From Apostichopus japonicus (Eukaryota > Echinodermata > Holothuroidea > Aspidochirotida > Stichopodidae), in contig NC_092577.1 in NCBI RefSeq assembly GCF_037975245.1, positions 12,282,013 to 12,346,012 on the forward strand: a stretch of DNA of 64,000 bases, in the 5' to 3' direction. Position 1 is the stretch's first letter, and every line of letters begins with the position of its first letter. The notes beneath the pieces are model-generated. The model was not told the DNA's origin. It made no database searches and saw only the letters and a list, made by a program, of their open reading frames with translations. The translations under genes were made by a program, and so were the position numbers. Shown here piece after piece: positions 13,781 through 26,899 of this stretch.

Positions 13781-14340
13781 GGATGGTTTAGGATAGACAA
13801 GGACATGCAGCGACTTGTAAAGTACATGTATAGAGAGAACAATGTTGTGTGATAGTTTTCGTAAGGATTTTGTTGATATAGAGGGTACAGGGATGTGTAT
13901 AGTTAACAAGTGGACGTTGGAATGAAGGCTCGATGTTTCTGACATGTGAGAGGAAGGAGTGGTGTCTTGGGGGTGACTGAAGTATGAAATAAAGAGAAGC
14001 ATGGAATAACTCCCTGTTTGCTACTTAATTTATTACCACAAACTACGTAACAGTCTGATTTCGAAGTGTGGAGTGGGAAAAAAGATCGGTCTTTGAAAAT
14101 GAGATGGGATGGGGAACATTATTTTTGCACCAGACCCATAAATCTACGAAGGTCAGTGAAAGAAGGAATATCTAAAAAAAACAATGAGATTATACTTTAA
14201 TTATGCGAATACATAAATTACCAATTTGAAAACTCATCAATAGAATGTAAATTATACCCTGATAATGAATATGATCAATAATTACCCTTTGTTTCTGTCT
14301 CCTCCCCCCTTTCTTCCTTACACTGCACCTGCATAGTTGT

Positions 14341-14601
14341 TCAAGGCTTTATAAGCAGTTGGTTAGGCCTCATGTGGAGTATGCTGCAGCTTTTTCATGT
14401 GTGCTAATAGTAGTTGTACCAGAGGTCATTGTCTTAAACTCCAAAAGTCACAAAGTAGGATTAAAAATTCGGCATAACTTTTCTTCTAAATAGGGTTGTG
14501 ACTGAGTGGAACTGTTTGCCTGAGAGAGTTGTACTTGCAAGTAGTGTGAATTGGTTTAAGAATGCTTTGGACAAGCAGTTTAAGCATTGTAATCGGGTCT
14601 G
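14341..14601 (+). pseudogene. Non-LTR retrotransposon (LINE) reverse-transcriptase C-terminal remnant
   Basis: Conceptual translation in shifting frames gives LYKQLVRPHVEYAAA, then TRGHCLKLQKSQSRIKNSA, then RVVTEWNCLPERVVLASS followed by VNWFKNALDKQFKH and a stop (TGA at 14599-14601). This order (LVRPHVEYA, then a Gly-His-x-Leu-Lys-Leu motif, then V-x-x-W-N-x-L-P-x-x-V-V-x-A-x-S-V-x-x-F-K-x-x-L-D) is the usual C-terminal end of CR1/Jockey-like LINE ORF2 proteins. Stops and frameshifts (for example the in-frame TAG after FSSK near 14490) show that it is dead. The clade is not assigned. Confidence 0.75.
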
Positions 14602-14619
14602 AGTGTTGTGTCTTCAGTT

Positions 14620-16170
14620 TTTTCTTTCCTATAGGGTCCTTGGTGGGGACTTGAGTGTCCCTCCTGATCCTTTTTTTTCTACTAAACTAAACTACTCCAC
14701 GCCACGCCCCTACACTTTCCTTTCGCTTGAGAGCGTCCCATATAAAGAAATATGTATCATACTATCTTTGTTGCTGGATCGATTTGTGTGTCTGTTTTCA
14801 ACATTTAGTTTCTATTCTTTTTTTTTTTCTTTTTTCCTTTTTGCAAAGTGTTTTCATTGAAGTCAAGGGCAACGAGCGTTTGTGCATTGGTACTCCAACT
14901 ATCTTGGTTCCCATCTTGTAAAAATCTAATGCATATAATTGATAATATTTGCTGGTATTTCCGCAAATTACAGCAAATGTCACCCAAAGGTTTGCCTCGT
15001 TTTTGTCTCCCTATCTGTCAACTTAATCTTAGTATCCTACAACGAGATTAAAAGCTATATCATCATTTCTCATTTTCTGGTGGTTTTGTTTCTACCTGAA
15101 GGATAATTTTATCATCACGTTTTATTAACACAATTCCCATCTCGTCATGAATTATCTGTCAACATTTTGTTTTTGGTCTTTATCTATATGAATAATGATG
15201 TTTTTTTTTAATTCTTTTTCTTTCTTTTTTTATCAAATTGTAAAATCTTTTAAAAACTCAAAAATCTTGGAATAAAATATGCCCTCAACCATTGGGTGTA
15301 AACAATATATCTTGGGGACAAACATAGCAGCCACAAAAAATTAAAAAGATTTTGGGTATGATTATTTAGTCATTTTAATTGTAGCCAATAGAAACGCCAA
15401 TCGCATTTCAAATGATGCATGATCTTGGTAAAGCTAGAACCTATATCATTACCTAATTGACCAGAAAGAAAGTTATCAAGTCAAAAGTTGAACAACAAAG
15501 TTTTCAATATTTTCAAAGAAAAGGGAAGGAAAAGAAAGCACGCAACAGATTATAAAAGACAAAAGACCAAACAAACTCAAAAACAAAGTAACAAAATAAA
15601 AGCTACAATTTGCAAATAAAATTGTAAAATTAAATTAATTAAATTAAGAAAAATTGATGATTGCAATAATTAAAATAAATAAAAATATTTTCCGGATAAT
15701 TAATGACTTTTTGTTTCCTAATATTTGCTTAAAAGGCAAATATATTCGTTTAAGAAGATGAAGCATCTGGCAACGACGATCCCCATAGCACTGCCATCTG
15801 GTAAGACTTTGTTTTCGCCTTGTTTTTCACTGATGTTATAGATAGCAGTGCTCCATCTCTCTTGGGAAACAATTAGGCGCTCATGCCATCATCTCAGCGT
15901 TAACTAAGTAGTTTATCTGATGGTACACGGATTAGAAATTACATTAATTTTTACATGATGGATTCATAAAACGTGATATAGCCATCTTTCTATTTTGCTT
16001 TCAATGCCTTCAAACTGAATTTTTGGCATTTGTTAAGGCGAGATTGCTTTGCATAAGCAGGACGAAATAAAAAAGATTTAAAAAAAAAGGAAGTTAAAGA
16101 AGTATCCCATAATTTTCCAAGATTGTGGAGCAAGATATGAATCAATATTTGCGTTGAACAGAAAATAAAA
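14620..16170. other. Intergenic sequence, no gene seen
   Basis: AT-rich with T-runs near 14817-14835 and 15200-15230. The overlapping short frames on both strands between 14600 and 15050 look like chance frames; the first 100 bp may be the 3' UTR of the LINE remnant upstream. Confidence 0.5.
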
Positions 16171-16176
16171 TGAATC

Positions 16177-16177
<1 letters not shown>

Positions 16178-16237
<60 letters not shown>

Positions 16238-16337
16238 TAAATATATATATATATAATATAAATATATATATATATATAAATATATATATATAATATATAT
16301 AAATATATATATATAAATATATATATATATACATATT

Positions 16338-16368
<31 letters not shown>

Positions 16369-16407
16369 AATATATATATATATATAAATATATATATAAT
16401 ATATATA

Positions 16408-16439
<32 letters not shown>

Positions 16440-16502
16440 CATATTTATATATATATATATATATAAATTGACATATATAAATATATATATATATATATAT
16501 TT
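16178..16502. repeat. Complex (TA)n microsatellite with aaatata interruptions and internal duplication
   Basis: About 325 bp of TA dinucleotide are interrupted by aaata at regular distances. A block of roughly 120 bp (…ataatataaatatata…acatatttatat…) occurs twice, at about 16252-16370 and 16370-16470. The 180-codon minus-strand frame over it is a Tyr-Ile low-complexity translation. Confidence 0.9.
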
Positions 16503-19199
16503 AATTGATTTAATAATAGAGTAATGGATCATGTTTATTAGTTCATAATATTCGATATTTGGTGGAGTTCCACAGTTTAGAATAGAGCACAGATTGACAC
16601 TTTTGAAACAAATTGAGTGATATTATAACATTCGGTTGACATATGGACTTTACGTCACCTACCAGTTAAGGAATGGCTACGATGGTTATTGGTATACCAG
16701 ATGTAAATATCAATTTGTTAATTGTGAAGTAGATGGACGACAATATAAGATGAATAAACGGGCCAGTAGCCCGGGGGGGGGGGGGATTATAGGGCAATTC
16801 CCCCCGATTCGATTATGTCCCCCATTTTGTTTTCAAATTTATTGTTTCAGTAATGGATCGTCGATTTATGCAAATGCCCTCAAAAAAATGCTGCCCCTCC
16901 AACAAAAAATATTCTCTGTCCCTCCAAATTTGAGAAGCTCACTAAGGGCTCATGAATATGCAGTAGACCGATGGACTTTAACTTATCAATGACTATAGAA
17001 CTTGTTTGATTGGTGGTTAGTACCGGTTATTTGATGTGCCTATTTTGTCGACATTTTGGAAACAGTTGACCATAAAATAGTGCCGTAATGTAGCGTAACC
17101 CTTAACCAGATGTAATGTAAGTCACACTACCGGTAGATGAGTGTTATGGACGGTTACCGGTAATTGTTAAACCGATCGTGTTGATATCGTTTTAAACAGA
17201 CTGACAATATTAAAAGCGTATTATACAGTACTACTTTAAAACACCTGTCAGTAGAAGACTGATTTGTGACGGTTGCCGGTAATCGATCGTCAGACTTCTT
17301 GCGTTAAAATACGATATAGGGTCATTACCCGACTAATGGATGAAAAGAGATCTCCTACAGTCTAAATTCATTAATATCAACCCACGAATGTTAAATCATT
17401 CATAACCGATAAATGATCTTAACAGCCACAATACAAAAAAATATATACATCTAAAAGATATATTAGGCCTATGCACAAATTTTAAACATGCATACAATTG
17501 AAAATCTAGTAGTTAAATGCATTTTATCGGAAATTTGTGGAAACGTTATAGCTACAAAAAGTAATAAAATATTGCTAAAGTACTTTTAAAATTGATTTCG
17601 TCCTTCGAGAAATATCAAATTACGGTTTCATTTTGAACTTTCTGTTTCATTTATTTTTCCTAGGAATAATTTTATTTTACTTTATTTGATAAGAAATGAT
17701 TTATTGTTTAAAATCTTTGGCCAGTCTATTGTACGTAAATGTGATAATTTCTTAAAATTTGGGATAAAATAGTCGAAGAATTTTACAGAATTTCAGTTTA
17801 ACTCTAAGTTACATTATGTATGTATTATATATATATTTTAATACAGCGTTATTCATTGTTGTCACAGACTACTGACTTCTTGTAGAATTATTCTGATTTT
17901 TTCCTTCTTTAATAAAGCAACAACAACAACAACCAATTGTCTCCGATGCAAATAAAAACAATTGTGGATGTAACTACGAGATAAATAATCCAGAAATAAG
18001 AAAAACAATCGCTTAACAATTAATTTCAATGTAACTCGCAATATAGTGAATTATTCATGCAAAATGAATTAATGGGGGCCCGGAGTCCATTTTATGCGCT
18101 CGACAAATCCATTTTGTCAAATATTGCGTCTGCAAAGAACTAATATTAATAATGAATGGTTTGCGTTGGCGTTCAATGCTCTACACAGCCTCACATTTAA
18201 CAGGTTAATTAATTAGGATTATTGATATATCAGGAATGTTACACCCATAATTTTTCATATACGGATCGTTAACCATGACATTTTCAAGTAAACGTTGAGA
18301 GAGAATGTTTGGCAATATGTCTTTATCTATTACATGCATGAAACTTCCTTGCAAGCGGTGTAAATGTCAAAATATACAATATTTAAAGGGATGTTCTGTG
18401 GGAATCGGTCGCCGAATAATTCGTTTCGTATTTTGCAGATGCGCGTGCGCATGCTCATGCGCTAAGTGAATTGAAATCTTTCGAACACTTTCACTGTTTA
18501 GCAAGCTATATTTAAAGTGGGTTTTTTTTTTGTAAGGGAGGGTGGGGGGGGGGGAATATACGCTACTGTTTATATATGTGTTAAATCTCTCTTCTTATCA
18601 TCTTTGCGATGTGAAGTAAGGTATTATAAGTTTAAACAAACCTGCTTCTGGAAAACGAAAAAAGTGTGAGCATAACGTTATTCTCAGTTAACGTATATTG
18701 CATCACAACGGGCGAAAAACTGTATAAACTACATAGATCCTTCAGTGAACACGTGGAAGCCGTGTAGCTACCTCTATAAATTTCTGCATGATTGCGTGGG
18801 ATAACCCGGTAGAAATTAATTGAAGCATATACATCTTCTTTGAGTAGCTCACTGGATCTATTAATTCCACTTACAGATTGGAGTATATAGAATTGAGCTC
18901 TCTAATTAATTACAAGTATGTCGGCCTATATAGTAATATGTCAAAGAACCACCCACATACACACACACTGTCACACACACAAAGGGCATTAAATTATCCG
19001 TGGAAAACTTGATTGAGTTAACATATTAAAGTAACATATTGATTGATATCACCATTAAGGCTCATCTCTCACTATAACGTATCGCTATAGACGCACCTTA
19101 TGCTAGAAGTGATACAACATTCCTGTTTTCTTTGCAAAAACAGGCCTGGCGAAGTATGCAATTATTTATATGTATGTATGTATGTATATAAATATTTAT

Positions 19200-19200
<1 letters not shown>
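16503..19200. other. Intergenic sequence including a possible regulatory region
   Basis: No gene is supported. A 13-bp G-run lies at 16773-16785 and another G-run at 18544-18554. The motif gacggttaccggtaat occurs near 17152 and, with one change, near 17268. A TAGGCCTA palindrome is at 17464. About 18040-18230 is denser in homeobox/POU-like motifs (see findings). Confidence 0.4.

Positions 19201-19203
<3 letters not shown>

Positions 19204-19294
<91 letters not shown>
19204..19294. repeat. (TA)n microsatellite, about 45 units
   Basis: Uninterrupted at dinucleotides over about 90 bp, preceded by a short gtatgtat stretch. Confidence 0.95.
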
Positions 19295-19297
<3 letters not shown>

Positions 19298-19299
19298 CT

Positions 19300-21160
19300 C
19301 GACTCTCAAAACTGGTGAGATTACATAATTGATTAATATTTTTTTCAAAATGTGTACCTTTGTAAAGAAATTCTTTCTTGCTAACCTTTTGTTTTTTCCT
19401 TCACTCTCTCGTCCTTTTTTTTATAATCATCTCTTTTCCCTTTCTTCTTTTTCTTCTGTATATTATTTTATCCAATCTTACTTTCCTCTGAAGTAGGCCC
19501 TTTTCTCCCTGTATACTTTGTAAAGCACACGGCGATTCTGTGGGGATAATGAGTAGCCTAAGGAAATCAAAGCCCGTCTGTATTAGAATGTAATAAATCA
19601 AATTAGGCCTAACTTATGCTGTCTCGAGTCATCAAGTCCTAGCTATGGTCTTCTTACTAGATAATGTAGGTAAGGTTATGACCGTACTCAAAGTACTTTC
19701 AATATGTCACGGTGCTAATATCCTTGACCAAGACTTAATCGGGCAAAAATGTTAGTTATCGTTAAAAAGAATCTAGAAAACATGTAGGACTTTTAAAATT
19801 TTGTATTAAAATAAGTGTACCATTTGCTAGAATGATAAATGTGTTTCCTTATTAATGTAAAGAGGAGGGGGAGGGGTACAGTCGGATGGGGAGGAGTGGT
19901 GTGGAATAACCTGGGTCGAACAACTGAGTTCAATATCGTCAATTTTTTCAAGCATTCAAATTAGGATATTAATGTTTTTGGAAAAAAAAACTGAAGTGCA
20001 AAGACTTAATATCATTACATATTAATTTGTTAACTTTTCAGATTTTCACCCTTGTCATTCCTCAAACCACGTAAGCTGTGACATTTCTTGTTCTTGTCTC
20101 CGGGTAAACGTTATAAATTCATTTTCCTTTTTTTTTCGGAATAATGATCTCACCTCACCGCCAAATTTCTCACCAATGTTCGAATTCATTTCCATATTTA
20201 GCAGGATGTTCTGCGTCACTGTGGTGTGGTATGCAAATGAACTCCTTAAACTTTTTTTGCCCTCTCTTGCGAAAATTACTGATCTTTAAAGTTATACAAA
20301 CATACCTTCTTGTCATCCGTAACAGGTGTAAATTTCCCCCCCTCCCTCCCCCCCCCCCCGCCGTATTCAGTTATGCTTTTCTTTGTCAACGCTTTATATA
20401 CCGTGTACCAAAAACACAAAACAAAACATGAAACATACGCAGTGATCTCTTGATTTTGTGACATCAATTAGAAATTAATTTGGGCGCGAAAGAGAGACAG
20501 AAAAAGAGAGGTGGAGAGGAAGATATTTTCACCATCATTATTAAACTGCCATCGTTAAAGGTTTCAATTTGTTCTCAAATTACTAGATTAGAAGAAAATC
20601 CGAAGTTTATTTTTAAACAGATTAACCGACAGACGGATGTTTTTTTCCCCCCTTTCGACTTTGATTTAATCTTTTCTTTCTGGGAGACAGTTCAAGCTCC
20701 CCCTCCCACCCCCCTCCCCCTCACCCATCTCCCTCCTTGCCCCGCCCTTTCTTAAAAAATCGCAAGAGAAGTTCGTTTCTCGGCGGATAAATAATACACA
20801 AAATACGCGATGCAAAAGTTAAAGCGAAATTGATGTTATTATGTTCAACGTGGGTGGTTAAAGTGACGTTTAATGTGGTGTTAATATTTGGAAATGTGAC
20901 AGGAAAACAGATGGTTCGTCGGAATTGGCGTGAAATGGTTTATCTTACATACTACGGAATCTTTTAATGATAGATTCATTGCAAAGAATACAGTTTATTG
21001 GGAATTATTGAACCGAATGAGAGGATGTGTTCACATATGCCGTTTTAAATTTGGGCGAAACAAACCCCTATTGACCCCCCCCCCCTAGATTCTCCTCCTC
21101 ACCCAGTGATTTCAAATTTGCTTCTGAAACTTGATAATTTTTCGTTACTTGTTTTGTCAG
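19300..21160. other. Intergenic sequence with poly-C/poly-G runs
   Basis: No gene is seen. C-rich runs lie at 20334-20359, about 20698-20746 and 21066-21086. Frames of 60-95 codons cover these runs and give Pro-rich or Gly-rich low-complexity peptides. Confidence 0.5.
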
Positions 21161-21187
21161 ACGAACGAACGAACGAACGAACGAACG
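21161..21187. repeat. (acga)n microsatellite
   Basis: Nearly seven perfect tetranucleotide units in a row. Confidence 0.95.
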
Positions 21188-21734
21188 TTTCCGGATGGGC
21201 TATACCTTTAATAGCCTATTTATAAATATATGTGCGTTAGTGGCCCTACTGGGCAACCGTAGATTAGTTGGTTTGTTGGCAGTGGATAATAGATATCTTG
21301 TATGCATTCACGATATGTACACACTTAAGATAATCATGAATATTTATGCCCCTATGAGCAAGAACGAAGGTGTTGCGGTGGGGGGGGGGGGTGGCAGGAG
21401 AAGGGGGATTTATATAGGTCTATTCCACAACAATGAGAATTCCTTAAACCTCCCTTGCTTTCACATGATGAGACACGCATGCGCGGACCTTTTGTTTTCC
21501 CATATAAATTACCTTTGCTCTAGTTCAAAAAGGGAAATGTAATAAATATTAAAGATAATCTTTTCACAGTTTGCCTAAACTATTTCACATTTTATCATAA
21601 ACAAACTTCGTATCCACAATTAACCATATAATTAGTGAACAGTCGGAATTTGTTGTGGATGCGAAATCGGCAACATCAAAGTATGCTTTGCCAGTTGTCA
21701 CCATTTATTGTTTAATAACGCAATAAATAAGCAT

Positions 21735-22280
21735 ACACATCCCACATCACACATCACCACGTCAGATCACATCGCGACACATGCATCACATCACATCACA
21801 CTACACCACATACATCATATCATAATTATCACATCACATCGCGTCACATCATATCACATCACATGCATCATACCGCATCACATACATCACACCACATACA
21901 TCATGTCGCATACACTACATCATCTACGATAACTCACATTGCGTCACATCGCGTCACATCACACATCATATCACATCATATCATAATTTTCACATCGCTT
22001 CACGTCGTATCACATCACACGCATCATATACATCACATACATACATTATACATCAAACATCACATACATCATACTGCAGCACATACATCACACCACATAC
22101 ATCATGTAGCATATACATTACATCATCTCAGATACATCACATCAAATCGCGTCACATGCATCACATCACACATTATGTCACATCATATAACTTCACAGGC
22201 ATCAAATCACATACCGATACAACAGATAACATACATTGCATCGAATTATGTATATCGCATTAATGATATCACATTAGTTC
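21735..22280. repeat. Degenerate catcac/acatcacatc minisatellite, about 540 bp
   Basis: Irregular reiteration of 5- and 10-bp units (acatc, catcacatca, gcgtcacatc). A larger repeat is present: the stretch around 21861-21917 (catcataccgcatcacatac… then …cacatacatcatgtcgc) recurs with changes around 22067-22121. His/Thr/Ser-rich open frames through it are translation artefacts. Confidence 0.88.
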
Positions 22281-22289
22281 ATATCGCTT

Positions 22290-24880
22290 CGCGCAACATC
22301 ACTGTCGTCATAACTATACATGTGCACATGAAAAACAAATATGTCGAAAAATGTCAGCATTTTACTCCAAATTAAAATGAGACTTTATTGGTGTAAGTAT
22401 AAAAACTCGGTGTATCCTTAATGACATTGTATGTATCTAATACAAGTATCGACAATTAATCAAGATCAACACAACAAAAGGAAGAATAAAAACAAAGAAA
22501 ATAAAACAATCGTTTTAAGTTTTCTTTGCTGTTGTTAAGAGTTATACATACATGTTTAAAAGCAAGTTAAACTATATTGGCATAATGCAAAGAGCTATAT
22601 TTGATCAAGACTATAATCTCACAACCTATCACCGCAAGTTATGACTCACAATGTCATAAATAGTACGACCGAGGTTCATTAAACTCCCTTAGAACCCCCC
22701 TTTACATAAAATTCTTAGAATTGTCGGTAAAGAAAAAGTCACAATTTTCACGAGGGATTTCGAAAGCCTCCAAGAATGAGGTGCCTTTCAGCGTAAAATT
22801 CAATCTGGCAAGTGAAAATTTGCATGGTTTGTTTGTAAACTGAGAGCTAATCTGGATTGACCGGTATTTTAAATTGATTGAAAAAGTCAAATGAACAGTA
22901 AAAGTCAATTTAAATTAAAAGCAACATAATTTAAATCCATTGGACTCGTTTCACCTTTCCTCTTTCTCCTTCCAAGAATACTTTTATTTACGTTTTGCGA
23001 AATCGCTTACTTAAAGATGTGACAAGTTATTATATATTATAGTTTATGGTATATTTACACACAAGATATTATATACTCAAAAGAAATAATACTGAAGTAC
23101 TTTTGTAATATTTTATCGTGCCATCTGGTGACATATCAAGTTTATGTTGATATTGTCAGTATACTGATTCTCGATGCCACTTTAATCTGTGAGAAGTTTA
23201 AATTAAAAGGTTAATGACTTAAAGGGGTATTCCGGTGGCAGATAAAGTGCCACTCGTATGAAGAAGGCAATATTCGACACTGTCAGCAGAAAATCCTATC
23301 TCAATACTTTGTCTTTTAACTCAAGATTATGGGTCATTGAATGCAAGCTTATTTTGACTGGCTAAATCCCTTGATTCTTCACTGCATGGAGTTGATCACA
23401 ATCGAGAGGAATTCAATATCAGCGGAATGTTTTGCTTTTCGAAGTCCCGTTGGGGGGGGCAAGGGGGAGGGGGGGGGGCGCGAAGTGACCGGAAGTTGTA
23501 GCATGTTGTAAGCTTAATATTATCCAAATCTGGGAAATGTAAAACGTAAGGAAGAAACAAAAAGATTGATTCCATCAACCTCCCTCCTTAATTTTTGTTT
23601 TATTAATTACTCTTATTGACAAGGGTGTAAGACCACCCTGAATTCAGCTCCAATTTTTGGCACCGATTTGGGACCGACTTTAGTATTCCCCACTGCGTTG
23701 GAGTACCCCTGTACCCCAGTATGAATACCTCTGGACGATAAAATCCGGTGTTCTAAATTTGAACAGAATAAGGTTAGATACATGAAGCGTCAGAATAGCG
23801 TCCAACTAGTTTTTAACTGCAACGGATGGGCCAGACTCGGCAACAATTTCTACAGAATAAGTATACTTTTTCTTTGTATTTCTCTAACTTTCTATCAATT
23901 TCTATACATTTTAATTAAAAAGAACGAAATTGCCTTAAGGTTGCTAAGAGATAACACGCAATAATACCATAATATAGTAAGCGGGCGAATTTCACAATTT
24001 AATCAAAATGCAAATGTATAAGATTGATGAATTGAGGGGGGGGGGGGGGGCGTGATATATTTTACCTGCATAGGATAAATATGTGTTTCCTTATCCTTAG
24101 TTTGTAAGCTGATTTTTCTTTCTTCACATTAGTCATTTCATCTGGGTTTTCTCTTTTTCTTCTTCAAAATCGTATCCAGGTATTTCAGTTGATTAAAAGT
24201 TTTCAATTAATTCTCCACGGTGATATTAAAAGGTATCTTGAGACATTTATGTTAAAGGAATGATTTATTTACGTGAGCTGTTCTTGGAATGTAACCCTGC
24301 CTATACCTGCAGGAAAAGATTCAAATTTCCTCGTGATTTATCATGATCTCGTCAATGGGTAAGACGATTACATGCCAGTTTCATGTACAAATGCCTGCTC
24401 GGGAGATTAAAAGGCAAGACAGAGATGGGAGGAGAGAAAAGAAAAGGCCACTTTTTAACTAAAATTTGTAATTAGCAACCAATATGGTCACTTAGAAGAA
24501 AATATATCTTCTGTTCTTCGCATATTTTTATTGCTACATTTTATTGGCTAGTTGGGCCAAATTAATAATAATAAAGTGAAACGAACTTATCCATGCGTCT
24601 CAATCTGTATCCGCCACCCCCCCCCCCCCCGAAAATAATGGTAGTTCTGTTTAGAAGTTGATCAGCCGTTTCAATGAACTACAAACAAAGGCTTTATTCA
24701 TGTGTTGATGTCCAATATGTGTGTTTTGCAATCAATTTCAAATATTAGTAAAACAACATTGTTAACGCAAACAATACCAATCAGTGAGTATTGTTAATAA
24801 ATTTAATATTCAAAAAACACAAACAAGGAAAGTGACGGAAAGGAAATTATTTCTGTTAAAAGAGAAATAATAATATATTA
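22290..24880. other. Intergenic sequence, no gene seen
   Basis: It holds G-rich runs at 23452-23479 and 24036-24050 and a C-run at 24617-24630. Nothing else is recognisable. Confidence 0.5.
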
Positions 24881-24884
24881 ATTT

Positions 24885-25155
24885 AAAGAGCGCAACAATA
24901 TGCAAATTCATTTCTATGTGCTTTACAACAATATTACCCCGGTCAACGATAATTTGTCAAGCACATGGCAGCAGCTAAACAGCGCCCAGCTGACAGTTTT
25001 ATCTCACAGGTCCCCATTTATACACCTGGGTGAAGAGTAGGCAATGGAGATAAAGTGCCTCGCCTAAGGACACAACGCAATGATCTGGCCAGGACTCGAA
25101 CCTGCGATCCTTAGATCACAAGTCCACTGCCTTAACCACTTGACCACAATGTTAT
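24885..25155 (-). mobile_element. tRNA-derived SINE, family C, minus strand
   Basis: Read on the minus strand, the 5' end at about 25150 has tggtcaagtggttaagg (A-box type) and then aggttcgagtcct (B-box type, at about 25090-25102). The body follows: gcgttgtgtccttaggcgag, then gcactttatctccattgcct, and caggtgtataaatgggg further on. This order of tRNA head plus conserved body resembles widespread metazoan tRNA-SINEs. Only one copy is in the window, so both ends are approximate. Confidence 0.7.
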
Positions 25156-25159
25156 GACT

Positions 25160-26790
25160 TGAAGCTTATTGTCACAGTGGTCTCGTGTTTCTGTTTTTTT
25201 TTTGCCGAAGTCTTCAGTCATCTTATGTTACAAGTAGCATTTTAGACTGATTACAACATAATGAGTAGAAATACATGAAATTTAACCTTGTCATGAGTAC
25301 ATACGCGGGTACAAGGCTCTAAAACACGGAGGAAGAAAACGTCATTTTGTACTTTGTAATTCCCATAAAACTATTCAAAGTGTTCTGAATATTGGTGAAT
25401 AGTTCAATGGTATTCCGGGGGAAATTAATCCTCACTGTAAATACCTCCAATTATTGTATTATTATGTGGCGATTAATTAAGATGATTAAATACAATTATT
25501 ACATAATCAAGATAGTTATCTTGCCACTGCTTTTAACAAAGGGTTTTTCATAATTATAACGATACATAGCAATTTGTCTTCAAATGATCATTGTTCAATG
25601 TAAAGTAAAAGTCATATTTTGGTGTGAAATTTCTGGAGAAATAAAAAATTAGGTCAAGAACCACCCTAAGGCTAAATTTAGTAATATTTTTCAATCGCCT
25701 TTCCTTCGTTGTACTTGGTTGAAATTTCTCATGAAAAATTGAAATTGGGTTGGTAGTGGTATATATAGTGCTAAGTTAACTTATTCATATCTTGTTGGGA
25801 GTTGGGAAAACCCGGCACACGGTGAAAAAATTAATTTAATATTTTAGATCAATTCAATATTCAATAGTAAAGCTAATTATTTTTTGTTTTCATTTCGGTA
25901 GAATGATAATTTCTTGGAAATGTGAGTAGACGGGGTCAGTTCCCGGCGCTAGCGATAAATATGACCATAATAAAGGTTTTTTGAAAAATAGTCCAGTCTA
26001 TACATTACCACTGAAAGTAATTGGCAGCGATCTTGGTCAAGATAGTAATATAATATAGGGCAGGTGACGCAACTTTAAACTCGAAATAAGACTTAAAATA
26101 TTTCAGCCCCCTAATGTTAACAACAACAAAAACATCAACAGCAGAAGACACGCCATAACTTGAGGCTGTTTTGATAACAGAGGGTTTAGCTTAAATCATC
26201 GCGTTTTGTTCAAATTGTTTAAATTGCCATCTTTCTTCATACAAAACATTTTGTCCACGGAACAACCCCTCCAACAATAAACAATAAATAAATACAATTT
26301 AAAATGACATAATAATCAGATGCAAACAGCAGCTTTTTGCGATAACTACTTGAAGGTTTAGTCTGAAAATTAAAGCAAAATCTTCCTCTGGTAAAGTTGA
26401 CTTTATGTTCGAAATTATAGCTAGGTCAATCACCTCTTTCGAGAAAACCAATTTTATTTCCGCCCTAAAAATAGATGCGACATTTTCCACAAGGCATCAT
26501 CAGTCTAATAATACATATATATCATTATTTTATTCAAACCTTTGGCCATTTTTGTCTCAAGAGATATATTGTGACCCTCTGGTTGAGCCTGTTATTCCCA
26601 TGGTAACAAAAACAAGTATAGTTCTGTACTAACTAACTCCATGACTTCAATTCATATTGTTTATACGTCACATAACAATGTCTACATAAGAGCAGTGTAC
26701 ACGTTACACTGTACACTGTATACCTTGTACACTGTGTACTAGATATCGAGTCATTCTTATGTATTATAGATGACTGGGTGATTTACAATC
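25160..26790. other. Intergenic sequence, no gene seen
   Basis: AT-rich, without recognisable exons. A short cluster of GTACAC/TGTACA motifs lies at about 26693-26740. The overlapping open frames at 26299-26632 on both strands have no recognisable domain. Confidence 0.5.
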
Positions 26791-26796
26791 GTGCAA

Positions 26797-26898
26797 GGAT
26801 GACACCCTCATGGCACACTCATGGCACACTCGTGACACACTCATGACACACTCATGACACACTCGTGACACATTCGTGGCACACTCATGACACACACA
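26797..26898. repeat. Minisatellite, 11-bp unit of cacactcatga/g type
   Basis: About nine head-to-tail units (cacactcatgg, cacactcgtga, cacactcatga) run from about 26803 to 26897. The minus-strand frame over it gives a repetitive Cys-His-Glu-Cys peptide (…CHECATNVSRVCHEC…) that reflects the 33-bp coding periodicity of an 11-bp unit. It is not a metal-binding gene. Confidence 0.88.
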
Positions 26899-26899
26899 T

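Noticed and set aside
15990-16532. 180-codon minus-strand open frame
   Set aside because: Tyr/Ile low-complexity translation of a TA microsatellite.
21708-22375. His/Thr/Ser-rich open frames of 74 and 170 codons
   Set aside because: Translation of the catcac minisatellite. The frames follow the repeat and there is no domain.
26797-26898. CRISPR-like array
   Set aside because: Repeats are 11 bp, contiguous and without unique spacers. This is a eukaryotic minisatellite; the same applies to the arrays at 9.2 kb and 63.7 kb.
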